Of a stretch of DNA of 64,000 nucleotides, positions 43,000 through 51,640 are shown in pieces. Each line of letters begins with the position of its first letter. Within the stretch, counting starts at the first letter, position 1. The notes beneath the pieces are model-generated. The model did no database searches, was not told the origin of the DNA, and saw only the letters and a list, made by a program, of their open reading frames with translations. Location of the stretch: assembly GCA_013140575.1 (NCBI GenBank), contig JABFSN010000122.1, positions 1 to 64,000 of the forward strand. The letters are read 5' to 3'. The DNA is from Phycisphaerales bacterium. GTDB taxonomy: Bacteria; Planctomycetota; Phycisphaerae; UBA1845. The position numbers and the translations under genes were made by a program.

Positions 43000-43471
43000 C
43001 CGCGGGCGTTCGGCATGGCCACGCAAGCGTGGGCCATGCCACCCGAGGCGCGGATTGCGACGCGATGACCGCGGGTGTACGGCATGGCCACGCAAGCGTG
43101 GGCCATGCCACCCGAGGCGCGGATTGCGACGCGATGACCGCGGGTGTACGGCATGGCCACGCAAGCGTGGACCATGCCACCCGGGGGCGCGGATTGCGAT
43201 GGGATGACCGCGGGTGTACGGCATGGCCACGCGAGCGTGGACCATGCCACCCGGGGGCGCGGATTGCGATGGGATGACCGCGGGTGTTCGGCATGGCTAC
43301 GCAAGCGTGGGCCATGCCACCCGAGGCGCGGATTGCGATGGGATGACCGCGGGTGTACGGCATGGCCACGCAAGCGTGGACCATGCCACCCGAGGCGCGG
43401 ATTGCGACGCGATGACCGCGGGTGTACGGCATGGCCACGCGAGCGTGGGCCATGCCACCCGGGGGCGCGAG
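43000..43471 (+). repeat. Seven-unit 69/70-bp palindromic array before purD
   Basis: Seven direct units start with CCGCGGGTGTACGGCATGGC, continue with the palindrome GGCCACGC(A/G)AGCGTGG(G/A)CC, ATGCCACCC and the linker GCGGATTGCGA(C/T)G(C/G)GATGA. Units differ at a few positions (AC/GG in the linker, GG or AG in the spacer), giving lengths of 69 or 70. The array ends 21 bases before the purD ATG. There are no unique spacers, so it is not CRISPR. Each unit can form a stable hairpin, so a transcript through it would be highly structured. Confidence 0.92.
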
Positions 43472-43491
43472 TCGAAACACGGAATCGGATC

Positions 43492-44796
43492 ATGAGAGTT
43501 CTGATCGTCGGTGGAGGGGGGCGGGAGCACGCGATGGCGGTGAGCGTGGCGAAGTCCGCGCGGCGGCCGGAGATAGTTTGCGCGCCGGGGAACGCGGGGA
43601 CGGCGACGGTGGCGGAAAACGTCGACGTGGCGGCCGAGGACATCGACGGGTTATTGGCGTTGGTGGAGGAGCGGGGCGTCGATCTGACGTTGGTGGGGCC
43701 GGAAGCGCCGTTGTGCGCGGGAATCGTCGACCGGTTTGAGGCGGCCGGTCGGCGGGTTTTCGGTCCGAATGCAAAAGCGGCGCGATTGGAAGGGGACAAG
43801 ACGTTTTGCAAGAAGCTGCTGATGGAATCGGGCGTGCCGACGGCGTCGGGCCGGTGTTTCGATCGCTACGACCACGCCCGGCAGTATCTGGCCACGCGGG
43901 ACACGCCGCAGGTGGTCAAGGCGGCGGGATTGGCCGCGGGCAAGGGGGTGGTGGTGTGCGACGATCCGGCGGACGCGATTCTGGAGGCGGAGGCGATGAT
44001 GGTGGAGGGCCGGTTCGGCGACGCGGGCCGGCGGATCGTGGTGGAGGAGAAGTTGGAGGGGGAGGAGCTGTCGGTACACGCGATCGTCGACGGGCACAGC
44101 GTGTACGTTTTGGAGTCGTCGCAGGATCACAAGCGGGTTGGCGACGGCGACACGGGTCCGAACACGGGAGGGATGGGTGCGTACAGTCCGGCGCCGATCG
44201 CGACGGACGAGGTGCTGCGGGAGATTGAATCGGAGATTCTCGTGCCGGTGTTGGATGCGTTGGTCCGCCGGGACATTCATTATCGGGGCGTTTTGTACGC
44301 CGGGTTGATGTTGACGGCCGGCGGACCGAAGGTGCTGGAATTCAATTGCCGGTTCGGCGATCCGGAGACGCAGGCGATGTTGCCGCGGATGAAGACGAGC
44401 CTGCTGGACGTGGCCGAGGCGTGTCTTGACGGGCGGTTGGATGGACTGTCGTTGGAATGGGATCCGCGTCCGGCGGTGTGCGTGGTGATGGCGTCGGGGG
44501 GTTATCCGGGGTCGTATCAACGGGGGATTACCATTGGCGGATTGGACGCCGCGGCGGCGATCGCGGACGCGTTCGTCTATCACGCGGGAACCACGACGCT
44601 TGACGGTCGAGTCGTGACCAACGGCGGGCGGGTGCTGGGGGTGACGGCGCTAGGCGATACGATCCAGGCGGCGCAGGATCGAGCGTATCAGGCGATCGAT
44701 TGCATTCGGTTTGACGGCGGGTTCTGCCGGCGGGACATCGGGGCGCGGGCGTTGGGGGTGCGACCCGCGAAGACGGTCGGTCCGCGGGTTTTATGA
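43492..44796 (+). CDS. purD: Phosphoribosylamine-glycine ligase
   Basis: A 434-residue ATP-grasp enzyme making GAR from phosphoribosylamine, glycine and ATP, the step after PurF. The ATG at 43492 begins [20 protein letters not shown], the standard N-terminus; the frame stays open upstream only because the repeat array has no stops in it. [45 protein letters not shown] and the ATP-grasp segment [18 protein letters not shown] are all present. Normal length. The palindromic array occupies the whole region where the promoter and 5' leader would be. Followed by glyA in the same direction, 206 bases on. Confidence 0.97.
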   Translation: MRVLIVGGGGREHAMAVSVAKSARRPEIVCAPGNAGTATVAENVDVAAEDIDGLLALVEERGVDLTLVGPEAPLCAGIVDRFEAAGRRVFGPNAKAARLEGDKTFCKKLLMESGVPTASGRCFDRYDHARQYLATRDTPQVVKAAGLAAGKGVVVCDDPADAILEAEAMMVEGRFGDAGRRIVVEEKLEGEELSVHAIVDGHSVYVLESSQDHKRVGDGDTGPNTGGMGAYSPAPIATDEVLREIESEILVPVLDALVRRDIHYRGVLYAGLMLTAGGPKVLEFNCRFGDPETQAMLPRMKTSLLDVAEACLDGRLDGLSLEWDPRPAVCVVMASGGYPGSYQRGITIGGLDAAAAIADAFVYHAGTTTLDGRVVTNGGRVLGVTALGDTIQAAQDRAYQAIDCIRFDGGFCRRDIGARALGVRPAKTVGPRVL

Positions 44797-44910
44797 GACG
44801 TTTGCATCGCGCCGGGCAACGGCGTAGTCTGATGGCACCGGCCAGCGCGCGAAGGCGGGCGTCCGGTGGGCTCGCGCGAACGCGACGATGGGACGGGTGT
44901 CGTCGTGCGT

Positions 44911-44966
44911 TCGGCATGGCCACGCGAGCGTGGGCCATGGCACCCTGGGCGTGGGCCATGCCACCC
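44911..44966. repeat. Palindrome unit of the GGCATGGCCACGCGAGCGTG family before glyA
   Basis: GGCATGGCCACGCGAGCGTG is followed by GGCCATGGCACC and a second half-copy GGCGTGGGCCATGCCACCC. It lies 37 bases before the glyA ATG. The linker of the main array is absent here. Confidence 0.75.
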
Positions 44967-45002
44967 GGTGTCTGGGTCCTGTCACACGGTCGTCACGGAA
45001 CA

Positions 45003-46274
45003 ATGCCAATGTCCACGATTGAACATTCGTTGCAATCATCGGCGATTGCGGAAGCGGATCCGCGCGTGTGGGAGATCGTGCGGGCGGAGGAGCGTCGGCA
45101 GCAGCAGACCATTGAGCTGATCGCGTCGGAAAACCATGTGTCGCGCGCCGTTCTGGAGGCGGTGGGATCGGTTTTCACCAACAAGTACGCGGAAGGATAT
45201 CCGGGCAAGCGCTACTATGGCGGCTGCGCGAACATGGACGCGGTCGAGGAGTTGGCGCGGCAACGGGCCAAACAGTTGTTCGGCTGCGACCATGTCAACG
45301 TGCAGCCGCATTCGGGGAGTCAGGCGAACGCGGCCGTTTTGCTGGCGGCGTTGCAACCGGGTGACACGGTCTTGTCACTTGATTTGGCGCACGGGGGGCA
45401 CCTGTCGCACGGTTTGAAGGTCAACATCAGCGGACTGCTGTACCACATCGTGTCGTACGGCGTCGATCGCAAGACCGAGCAATTGGACATGTCCGAAATC
45501 CGCCGATTGGCGCGGGAACACCGGCCGAAACTGATCATTTCCGGGGCCAGCGCCTACCCGCGGACGATCGATTTCGACGCGTTCAGCGAGATCGCGGCCG
45601 AGGTGGGCGCGGAGCACATGGCCGACATCGCCCACATCGCCGGACTGGTGGCGACGGGGTTGCACCCCAGCCCGGTTCCGACGGCGTCGTTCGTGACCAC
45701 GACCACGCACAAGACGCTGCGCGGGCCGCGCGGTGGAATGATTCTGTGCAAGGAGGCGTGGGCGAAGAAGATCGATTCGCGGATTTTTCCGGGCACGCAG
45801 GGCGGGCCGCTGATGCACGTGATCGTCGGCAAGGCTGTTGCGTTTGGCGAGGCGCTGGACGCGGGGTTCAAGCGCTATCAGCAGCGAATTCTGGATAACG
45901 CCCGGGCGCTGGCCGAGGCGTTACGGCGTGCGGGCAACCGGATCGTGTCGGGCGGAACGGACACGCATCTGATGCTGGTGGACCTGCGGCCGTCGTATCC
46001 GAATGTGTCCGGCCGCGACGCGGAGGGGTGGCTGGAACAGGCGTGCATCATCACCAACAAGAACATGATCCCGTTTGACGAGCGCAAGCCGACGGAGACC
46101 AGCGGGTTGCGGATCGGCACGCCGGCGGCGACGACGCGCGGGTTGGGCGTCGCGGAAATGAAGACGACGGCCGGGTGGATCGATGACGTGTTGCGATCGG
46201 GCGGCGATGCGGCGGTCATTGAACGCGTCCGCGGCGACGTGCATTCCCTGTGCGAACAATTCCCCATTCCGTGA
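45003..46274 (+). CDS. glyA: Serine hydroxymethyltransferase
   Basis: A 423-residue PLP enzyme interconverting serine and glycine with tetrahydrofolate. [64 protein letters not shown] and the PLP-lysine motif [16 protein letters not shown] are all intact. The ATG at 45003 (MPMSTIEH) suits the family length; a second ATG lies two codons later. The Shine-Dalgarno match is weak (ACGGA). Glycine from this enzyme is the substrate of the upstream purD product, so the two genes fit together functionally. Confidence 0.97.
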   Translation: MPMSTIEHSLQSSAIAEADPRVWEIVRAEERRQQQTIELIASENHVSRAVLEAVGSVFTNKYAEGYPGKRYYGGCANMDAVEELARQRAKQLFGCDHVNVQPHSGSQANAAVLLAALQPGDTVLSLDLAHGGHLSHGLKVNISGLLYHIVSYGVDRKTEQLDMSEIRRLAREHRPKLIISGASAYPRTIDFDAFSEIAAEVGAEHMADIAHIAGLVATGLHPSPVPTASFVTTTTHKTLRGPRGGMILCKEAWAKKIDSRIFPGTQGGPLMHVIVGKAVAFGEALDAGFKRYQQRILDNARALAEALRRAGNRIVSGGTDTHLMLVDLRPSYPNVSGRDAEGWLEQACIITNKNMIPFDERKPTETSGLRIGTPAATTRGLGVAEMKTTAGWIDDVLRSGGDAAVIERVRGDVHSLCEQFPIP

Positions 46275-46333
46275 TTGATCGGCCGACGGGATTGGACGCC
46301 CGGTTCGCCAATCGCCCTGCGAAAAGGTTGCGA

Positions 46334-46511
46334 CTAGTGCTCGATCGCAGCCAGTTCTTCAGGGTGGCACGGGCAAGCGTACTCGCTTGCCCGTGGTCTC
46401 CGACTTTCGGGTTCGACTGCGATTTCAACGCGCCGGCCGGTCGCACCCGGACAACGGAGTACCGTTGTCCGTGCCACCCAACCCCAAATATGAGCTGCGT
46501 CAGAACACTGG
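46334..46511 (-). mobile_element. 178-bp MITE-like element, copy C
   Basis: An inverted copy of the elements at 34178 and 34352: CTAGTGCTCGATCGCAG at the left, AGCTGCGTCAGAACACTGG at the right, both hairpins conserved, and the same spacer (GCGATTTCAACGCG on this strand). Length is exactly 178 bases as in copy A. The right terminal inverted repeat overlaps the first seven codons of the lipoprotein gene starting at 46490. Confidence 0.82.
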
Positions 46512-47155
46512 TCGCGTGCGCGGCCGGATTGTTGGTTTGTCTTGCGGCGTGCGGATGCACGGGTTCGGGCTGGATCAAGGCGGTTCCGGTCAGGTTCAAC
46601 AAGCTGTCGCCGACGGAATCGTTGGACGCGCGGTACGACGCCGATGCCTGCTGTCACTGGATTGACGCGCGCGGAAACCTGTGCGTGGCCATGAGCGCGG
46701 GCGGATCGCCGCCGCCGGACGGCGACGCCCGGCGGTCGACGTCGGTGTCGATGGTGCTGGGGCCGCCGCCGGCGTCGACGGGCCAGACCTATCGTGTGAT
46801 GCGTGACACCATGCGGATGACGGCGCGCGATGGATCGAGCCACGTGCGGTGCGCGTCGCTGTCGGGCATCGTGACGGCGTGGTACGACGGGAGCGGGTGT
46901 CTGCACGGCCGATTTCGGTTGTTCGCCAAGCAGCAGCAGTTTCACATCATGATGGGCTGGTACGGCGATCTGCGGCAGTTGATGTACGGGGAATTCGTGG
47001 CGGTTCCCGATGCGGTCCGCGGGGCGCGCGTTTTGGGGCGGACGGAACTGAACGGTATGGAGCGGACGGCGGGCAACGATCGCACGCCGGTCACGGTTGG
47101 CGGGCCGGGTCAGGGCGAAACCGAAGCGGGCGACCGCGGGAGGGGCAGGTCGTAG
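46490..47155 (+). CDS. Lipoprotein of unknown function with start supplied by a repeat element
   Basis: A 221-residue protein from ATG 46490. The signal peptide MSCVRTLVACAAGLLVCLAA ends with Cys-Gly-Cys-Thr-Gly (lipobox LAAC). The mature part (NKLSPTESLDARYDADACCH, MGWYGDLRQLMYGEFVAVPD) matches no family I recognise. Codons 1-7 lie in the right end of the MITE-like element, and no Shine-Dalgarno sequence is seen. So the present start was either created by insertion or the element landed at the 5' edge of an existing gene. The next plausible start downstream would break the signal peptide. Coding from about codon 10 looks sound. Confidence 0.65.
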   Translation: MSCVRTLVACAAGLLVCLAACGCTGSGWIKAVPVRFNKLSPTESLDARYDADACCHWIDARGNLCVAMSAGGSPPPDGDARRSTSVSMVLGPPPASTGQTYRVMRDTMRMTARDGSSHVRCASLSGIVTAWYDGSGCLHGRFRLFAKQQQFHIMMGWYGDLRQLMYGEFVAVPDAVRGARVLGRTELNGMERTAGNDRTPVTVGGPGQGETEAGDRGRGRS

Positions 47156-47181
47156 TGTGGTAGCGTGGTTTTGAGCGGCGA

Positions 47182-48474
47182 CTACGGCGTATTCGGGGAT
47201 GTCGAGCTGATTGAGTCGCGGACGGCCGAGAGCGCGGCGTCGAGTTGGGGGTCGATCCGGGGCTCGGCGGCGTCGCTCCCGATGGTCCGGTCGCTACGCG
47301 AACGCGAGTTGCGGGCGCGTTGATCCCCGGTAATCGGGACCAACCGGTCGGGAATAATTCCCCACGAATCCGAATCGTCCGCGCCGGGTTGTTTGTGGAT
47401 CATCCGGCCGCCGGGCAACTGATAATGGGCCACGGTTAGCCGGACGCCCGCCCGTCCATCCTGAACGTGAATGAAATCCTGCACGGTGCCCTTGCCGAAG
47501 GTGCGTTCGCCGACAATGACGGCCCGGTGGTGATCCTGCAGCGCGCCGGCCACGATTTCCGACGAGCTGGCCGACCCGGCGTTGACCAGAATTACGAGGG
47601 GCAGATCGCGGACGGTGCCTGCGTCGCCAGCCAGGTAGGTGTGCGAGCCTTCCGAACGGTTGACGGTGGTCAGGATGACGCCGGACGTGACGAATCGATC
47701 GACCATGGCGACGGCCTGGGTCATTAAGCCGCCTGCGTTGAAACGAAGGTCGATGATCAGACCGCGAACGTCGGACCGCAGCAGGTCGTTCAGTACGCGA
47801 TCGAAATCGTCCATCATGCCGCGGCCGAATTGCGACACGCGGACGTAGCCGATACGGGCTGCGGTGTCGGCCCAATAGACCCAGCGCCCGTTTTCTTCGC
47901 GCGCGAAGCCCTCGACGGCGGGCCGTTGAACGCGTTCGCGCGGGATGGTCAGTTCGATGGGTTTCCCCGAACGACGCACGGTCAGGTTGACTTGCGTTCC
48001 GGGCGGACCGTCGAGCAGTCCCTCGACGTCGAACAGGGACAGGTCATCCACCGGGCGGGCGTCAACGGCGACGATCTCGTCACCGGACTCGATTCCGGCG
48101 AGCATGGCGGGTCCGTGTTCAAACGGGGCGATCACCGTGATGCTCGCGCCGACCAGGCCCAGTTCGACGCCGATTCCGGTGAATTCGCCGGTGTTGCGGC
48201 GGCGGAAGGACTCCATTTCATGGGAGGCGACGTAACCGCTGTACGGGTCGAGCTCCGACAACATGCCGCGGATGGCGCCGTCCACGAGGGTTCCATCGCG
48301 GAGGGGGCGGACGTAGTGCCGATGGACGAGGGTGTCCACCTCGATTAGGGGGGCATAGGTTCGATAGACGGAATCCTGCTCGGCGGCCATGGGCGTCAGC
48401 CCGTAGAACATGGCCGCGATAATCAGGACGAGGCAAATCCACACGGACGGTCGTCGGGACATGATGGGTTCCAT
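47182..48474 (-). CDS. S41-family C-terminal processing protease (CtpA/Prc type)
   Basis: A 430-residue protein with an uncleaved-type signal anchor (residues about 11-29, ICLVLIIAAMFYGLTPMA). A PDZ domain follows (about 95-180; GIGVELGLVGASITVIAPF, GDEIVAVDARPV), then the peptidase domain (about 195-385; VRGLIIDLRFNAGGLMTQAV). The catalytic dyad is Ser in NAGSASSSEIVAGAL and Lys in GERTFGKGTVQ, both present. ATG 48474 and 48462 are both usable. Such enzymes trim C-termini of periplasmic proteins. Adjacent genes give no clue to the substrate. Confidence 0.93.
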   Translation of the reverse strand: MEPIMSRRPSVWICLVLIIAAMFYGLTPMAAEQDSVYRTYAPLIEVDTLVHRHYVRPLRDGTLVDGAIRGMLSELDPYSGYVASHEMESFRRRNTGEFTGIGVELGLVGASITVIAPFEHGPAMLAGIESGDEIVAVDARPVDDLSLFDVEGLLDGPPGTQVNLTVRRSGKPIELTIPRERVQRPAVEGFAREENGRWVYWADTAARIGYVRVSQFGRGMMDDFDRVLNDLLRSDVRGLIIDLRFNAGGLMTQAVAMVDRFVTSGVILTTVNRSEGSHTYLAGDAGTVRDLPLVILVNAGSASSSEIVAGALQDHHRAVIVGERTFGKGTVQDFIHVQDGRAGVRLTVAHYQLPGGRMIHKQPGADDSDSWGIIPDRLVPITGDQRARNSRSRSDRTIGSDAAEPRIDPQLDAALSAVRDSISSTSPNTP

Positions 48475-48699
48475 GAAAGGCCCCGAGACGCCGCCGCAGT
48501 CGAATCAGAACCCCGGACGCGAGTAGGGGCCCGAACGGAGACACGCGTCGCTCGTTAGGCGAGCGCCCGTCGCATATGCGGCGTTGACGCCGCGGCGGCC
48601 CGCCACTCGCGTGGCGGGTTCTGATGGGGGCGCCGTACCCCCCGCATTCATCGTCATGACGTTCCGGCGACCCAAGCCAGCGATGGTGGGATTGGGTGT

Positions 48700-48728
48700 T
48701 TGTCGTTTTCGGGCGGACCGACTATGCT
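48700..48728 (+). promoter_or_regulatory. Sigma70-type promoter of the YkgJ-type gene
   Basis: TTGTCG at 48700-48705 and TATGCT at 48723-48728 with 17-base spacing, 23 bases before the ATG. The -10 matches that of purF. Confidence 0.5.
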
Positions 48729-48751
48729 GGTTTTGGTCCGGAAAGGTGGGC

Positions 48752-49210
48752 ATGGAACGGCCGAAAGCGGAAAACGTCGTCGTCGTCGCGAGGTCCGCAA
48801 AATGGTACGCGGACGGTCTGTCGTTTTCGTGTACGCAATGCGGGAATTGTTGCAGCGGCCCGCCGGGGTACGTGTGGGTGACGCGGGAGGAGATCGCCCG
48901 AATCGCGAAGTTCCTGGGACGCGCGAACGGGCGTTTGGACAAGGCGCAGGTGCGCCGCGTCGGCTTGCGTCACAGCCTGACCGAAAAACCGGACGGCGAT
49001 TGCGTTTTTTTGAAACGTCGTGACGGCAAGGCGTATTGCGGCGTCTACGAAGCCCGGCCGGTGCAGTGCCGGACGTGGCCGTTCTGGAACGAGAACCTGC
49101 GGACGCAGGCGGATTGGGATGCCGCGGCCGGGAACTGCCCGGGGATGAACGGCGGGACGCACTTCGGATTCGTCGCCATCGAGGAATTGCGGCGCCAGCG
49201 GAAAACGTGA
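48752..49210 (+). CDS. YkgJ-family cysteine-cluster protein (putative zinc/iron chelating)
   Basis: A 152-residue protein with GGAAAGGTGG just before the ATG at 48752. The family's conserved cysteines are FSCTQCGNCCSGPPGYV (four Cys), DCVFLKRRDGKAYCGVYEARPVQCRTWPF (Cys pattern C-x(13)-C-x(9)-C) and NCPGMNGG. These are thought to bind Zn or an Fe-S cluster. Function is unknown in the family. It stands in a run of small plus-strand genes (YkgJ, lipoprotein, Rieske), which may form one transcript. Confidence 0.9.
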   Translation: MERPKAENVVVVARSAKWYADGLSFSCTQCGNCCSGPPGYVWVTREEIARIAKFLGRANGRLDKAQVRRVGLRHSLTEKPDGDCVFLKRRDGKAYCGVYEARPVQCRTWPFWNENLRTQADWDAAAGNCPGMNGGTHFGFVAIEELRRQRKT

Positions 49211-49362
49211 CGATTGTCGGGATCCAGTTTTCGAGGTCGTTCAATTGAACGGGGCGCCCGACAGCGGTTTTGACGGGAGCCGACGGCGAACATAGGATCG
49301 CCGCCGCGGTGTCGTGCATTCGGGGACGAACGAATCAACCGGAACATTTGGGTGTCGGAATC

Positions 49363-49638
49363 ATGAAAAGCGCGATCCTGGTCATCCTGGCGATCATGTT
49401 AACGGCGGCGCCCCTGTCGGGCTGCAACGTGGGTCGGACGTCGGCCGATGTCGGTTACGCCGGCAAACTGTTCATGCAGTCGCAGAACCTGGGGCCGACG
49501 CTGACGCATTCGACGGCCGATCACATGCACACGATCAGCGCGGTCATCGACCGGGACACGCGGGCGCTGTTCGACGATCTGGACATACTGTACATGACCG
49601 ACCGCCCGTCACGGCTGACCCGCTGGCACGATCGCTGA
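49363..49638 (+). CDS. Small lipoprotein
   Basis: A 91-residue protein: MKSAILVILAIMLTAAPLSG then Cys (lipobox LSGC, Cys21). The mature part has THSTADHMHTISAVIDRDTRAL and ends in RLTRWHDR. No family is recognised. Located 150 bases after the YkgJ gene and 45 bases before the Rieske gene, so probably in the same operon. A lipoprotein call is confident from the lipobox; the function is unknown. Confidence 0.75.
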   Translation: MKSAILVILAIMLTAAPLSGCNVGRTSADVGYAGKLFMQSQNLGPTLTHSTADHMHTISAVIDRDTRALFDDLDILYMTDRPSRLTRWHDR

Positions 49639-49683
49639 TCGTCATCGCCGCGGCCTATCCACCACCAACCGACAGCGCACGTC

Positions 49684-50010
49684 ATGGGCATGACGAGACT
49701 GATCGAATTGAAACGCTGCGCCGATGAAGGCGGGACGTTTGTGTCGGTCGGCGGCCGCGAGTTGGCCGTTTTTCGATCGGGCGACGACGTGACCGTAATA
49801 GACAACTCGTGCCCGCACGCGGGCGGGAACTTATCGGGTGGGGATATGACCGACGGCGTCGTGGAATGCCCGTGGCACAATTGGCGGTTCGATTTGCGGA
49901 CCGGTGTGTGCGAGCACGCCGCGAATGTGCGTGTGGCGCGCTACACCGCCGCGGTTCGCGACGGTTGGGTATTCGCGGAACTGCCGGATGGCAGATCATC
50001 ACCGGGCTGA
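49684..50010 (+). CDS. Rieske [2Fe-2S] ferredoxin-like protein
   Basis: A 108-residue single-domain Rieske protein. The cluster ligands are in CPHAGG (C-x-H) and CPWHNWRF (C-x-x-H), 17 residues apart, with typical NSCPHAGGNLSGG and CEHAANVRVARYTA around them. It resembles the small subunit-like NirD or dioxygenase ferredoxins. No oxygenase or nitrite reductase gene is adjacent, so the electron acceptor is unknown. ATG at 49684 (MGMTRLI); a second ATG at codon 3 is possible. Confidence 0.9.
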   Translation: MGMTRLIELKRCADEGGTFVSVGGRELAVFRSGDDVTVIDNSCPHAGGNLSGGDMTDGVVECPWHNWRFDLRTGVCEHAANVRVARYTAAVRDGWVFAELPDGRSSPG

Positions 50011-50109
50011 CGAATGGGTGCGTGACACATGCGGCGGCGTCCTTCCGTGTCCGCGGAGAGACGCGGGTCGGCCCACGACGTGGGTACGTTGAAAACGAGA
50101 TCGATCTAA

Positions 50110-50258
50110 AGCCCCGGCAGGGGCATTCGGGCCAAAACTCGACCGCCCCTACCGGGGCTTGAGACGGGAACGCGGTCATTCCTTCCCACGGCTTCCGCCG
50201 TGGGCTAGCGACGGGCGCCCCTACCGGGGCTGATGCAATCGTCGCCTAAAGTGTCACG
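50110..50258 (-). repeat. 149-bp dispersed hairpin repeat, copy 2
   Basis: Inverted copy of 2634-2782, of equal length. Read on the minus strand it starts CGTGACACTTTAGGCGACG and carries the three hairpins in the same order. Confidence 0.85.
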
Positions 50259-50313
50259 GACCGCTGACGAATCCGCTTGACGTGGAGGCGGCGCTGTTGG
50301 GGCGGCGGCAGTC

Positions 50314-50351
50314 GAAAAAAGAAGCCCCCGGACGTCCATTCGTTCGGGGGC
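50314..50351 (-). terminator. Rho-independent terminator of the SecD-P1-like gene
   Basis: On the minus strand GCCCCCGAACG / CGTCCGGGGGC form a stem with one internal mismatch around GAATGGA, followed by TTCTTTTTTC. It begins 40 bases after the stop of the 50391-51305 gene. Confidence 0.8.
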
Positions 50352-50390
50352 GCGATGATGCGGACCGGGCGCTGAGTGCGGCGGCCCGTT

Positions 50391-51305
50391 CTACTTGATC
50401 GAGATCGTCGTCTGGGCGGACACGTTCATGTCCAAGGCCTCGCTGTTGGGGCCCAGCAGCACGGTTTCATTTCCGCGATTGACGGTCACGATGCGAAACG
50501 TTCCCTTCGCGTCGGCGGTCGGCTTAAACGTATAGGTTCCGAGGTACACCCGGCCGACGCCATCGACGCCGCCCGACGGCAGGGCGTTGGCGATGCGTTT
50601 GAGCGTGGGATTGATGGCGCGGTAGCTTTCCGTGCCGCCGAAGATGTAATCGCCGCGGCCGGTATCAACCTCGGCCTGTTCGAATTTCAGCGAACCGGCA
50701 TCACCCCCGACAGCGTCCAGCGTGATCTGGTACCCGCGAAGTTTCTTGACATTGTTGGCGAATATCTCGACGTGGAACGTGTCGGCCGCGGTTCCGGCGG
50801 CCGCCGACGGAACCAGCACGAGGTTGTCGCGCCGCGCGACGTCGCGCGACGACAACGAGTTCATCACCCGATCGGCATCGGCGGTGGTCAGGCCGGAAAT
50901 CTGCATCCGGCCGCGGGTCAGGGCCGAGGCGACGACCGGCGCGACGACCAGCTTTCCATCGATCAGCACGGCGATGCGGTCCGCCTGGGCATCGGCGGTA
51001 AGGCCGGCGATGCGCCCGGCGGCGGCTTCGGTCAGATCGATCTGGATGGCATCGCGCCCGGCCGCGGTCACCGATTCCGTGTGGGCCACGTCGCCGTCAT
51101 TCAAGATCGGTTTACGGGAGACGTAAATCGTCTGTCCGTCGGGAAGGGCCATGGCGTCATGCCCGCCCCGTTCGGAATCGGCGGCGAGGCGAAATTCAAT
51201 GAGCGATCGTTGAATCTCGCGGTCGGTCCGCTGGGCGGCGCGGTCCTGCGCGCTCGCGGCCGAGGCGACCACGGCCACGGAAAGCAAACTGATGATCGTA
51301 CGCAT
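50391..51305 (-). CDS. Secreted protein with SecD-P1-like and cohesin-like domains
   Basis: A 304-residue protein; the ATG at 51305 follows GAAAGGATG. Signal peptide MRTIISLLSVAVVASAASAQ. Residues about 20-150 resemble the periplasmic P1 head of SecD (SERGGHDAMALPDGQTIYVS, SVTAAGRDAIQIDLTEAA, GKLVVAPVVASALTRGRMQI), without any SecD membrane part. Residues about 165-300 are beta-rich and cohesin-like (DTFHVEIFANNVKKLRGYQI, LDAVGGDAGSLKF, GRVYLGTYTFK). Cohesins bind dockerins, and a dockerin-tagged protease is at 23157. The pairing of these domains in one exported protein is unusual. Function is unknown. A terminator follows. Confidence 0.75.
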   Translation of the reverse strand: MRTIISLLSVAVVASAASAQDRAAQRTDREIQRSLIEFRLAADSERGGHDAMALPDGQTIYVSRKPILNDGDVAHTESVTAAGRDAIQIDLTEAAAGRIAGLTADAQADRIAVLIDGKLVVAPVVASALTRGRMQISGLTTADADRVMNSLSSRDVARRDNLVLVPSAAAGTAADTFHVEIFANNVKKLRGYQITLDAVGGDAGSLKFEQAEVDTGRGDYIFGGTESYRAINPTLKRIANALPSGGVDGVGRVYLGTYTFKPTADAKGTFRIVTVNRGNETVLLGPNSEALDMNVSAQTTISIK

Positions 51306-51640
51306 CGTGCATCCTTTCGTTGAAAAACATTCAGGCCGTCCGGCCTCGGAAATCAAAACAGGGGTGGACGCCGACCATGCCGAGAATGTCCTGGCGAACA
51401 GATCGCGCGCCCCATAACAAAGTTACGGACAGTCTACAGGGTTTCTGTCGGCCGAAAAAGGGGGTGGCGATAAGCGCCGCAGCGGAGGGAGTGCGTCGCC
51501 CCCGAAGGCGGGCGATTTGTTGTGTTTTTTGAGCAGGAAATGGCGATTCGTGTCGGACATGCGGCCGTTTTTGCATTGACAATGGAATCACTGCAATGGG
51601 CGTATTCCGGCGACACATTTAGAGTTACGATGCGGGGGAC
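51306..51640. other. Intergenic region between the SecD-P1-like gene and the sigma factor gene
   Basis: About 335 bases with no supported ORF. A perfect TTGACA is at 51577-51582 but no good -10 follows at 16-18 bases. ECF genes are often autoregulated by a non-consensus promoter, which could lie here. Confidence 0.4.

Larger units (their letters stand above)
50011..50390. other. Intergenic region holding the inverted 149-bp repeat and a terminator
   Basis: No gene. It contains dispersed repeat copy 2 at 50110-50258 and the minus-strand terminator at 50314-50351. Confidence 0.7.

Noticed and set aside
43000-43471. CRISPR array
   Set aside because: Units are contiguous 69/70-bp near-copies with no unique spacers, and no cas genes are nearby.
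42250-43811. Long minus-strand frames with [14 protein letters not shown]-like repeats
   Set aside because: They are read through the purD palindromic array, which lacks stops in several frames.
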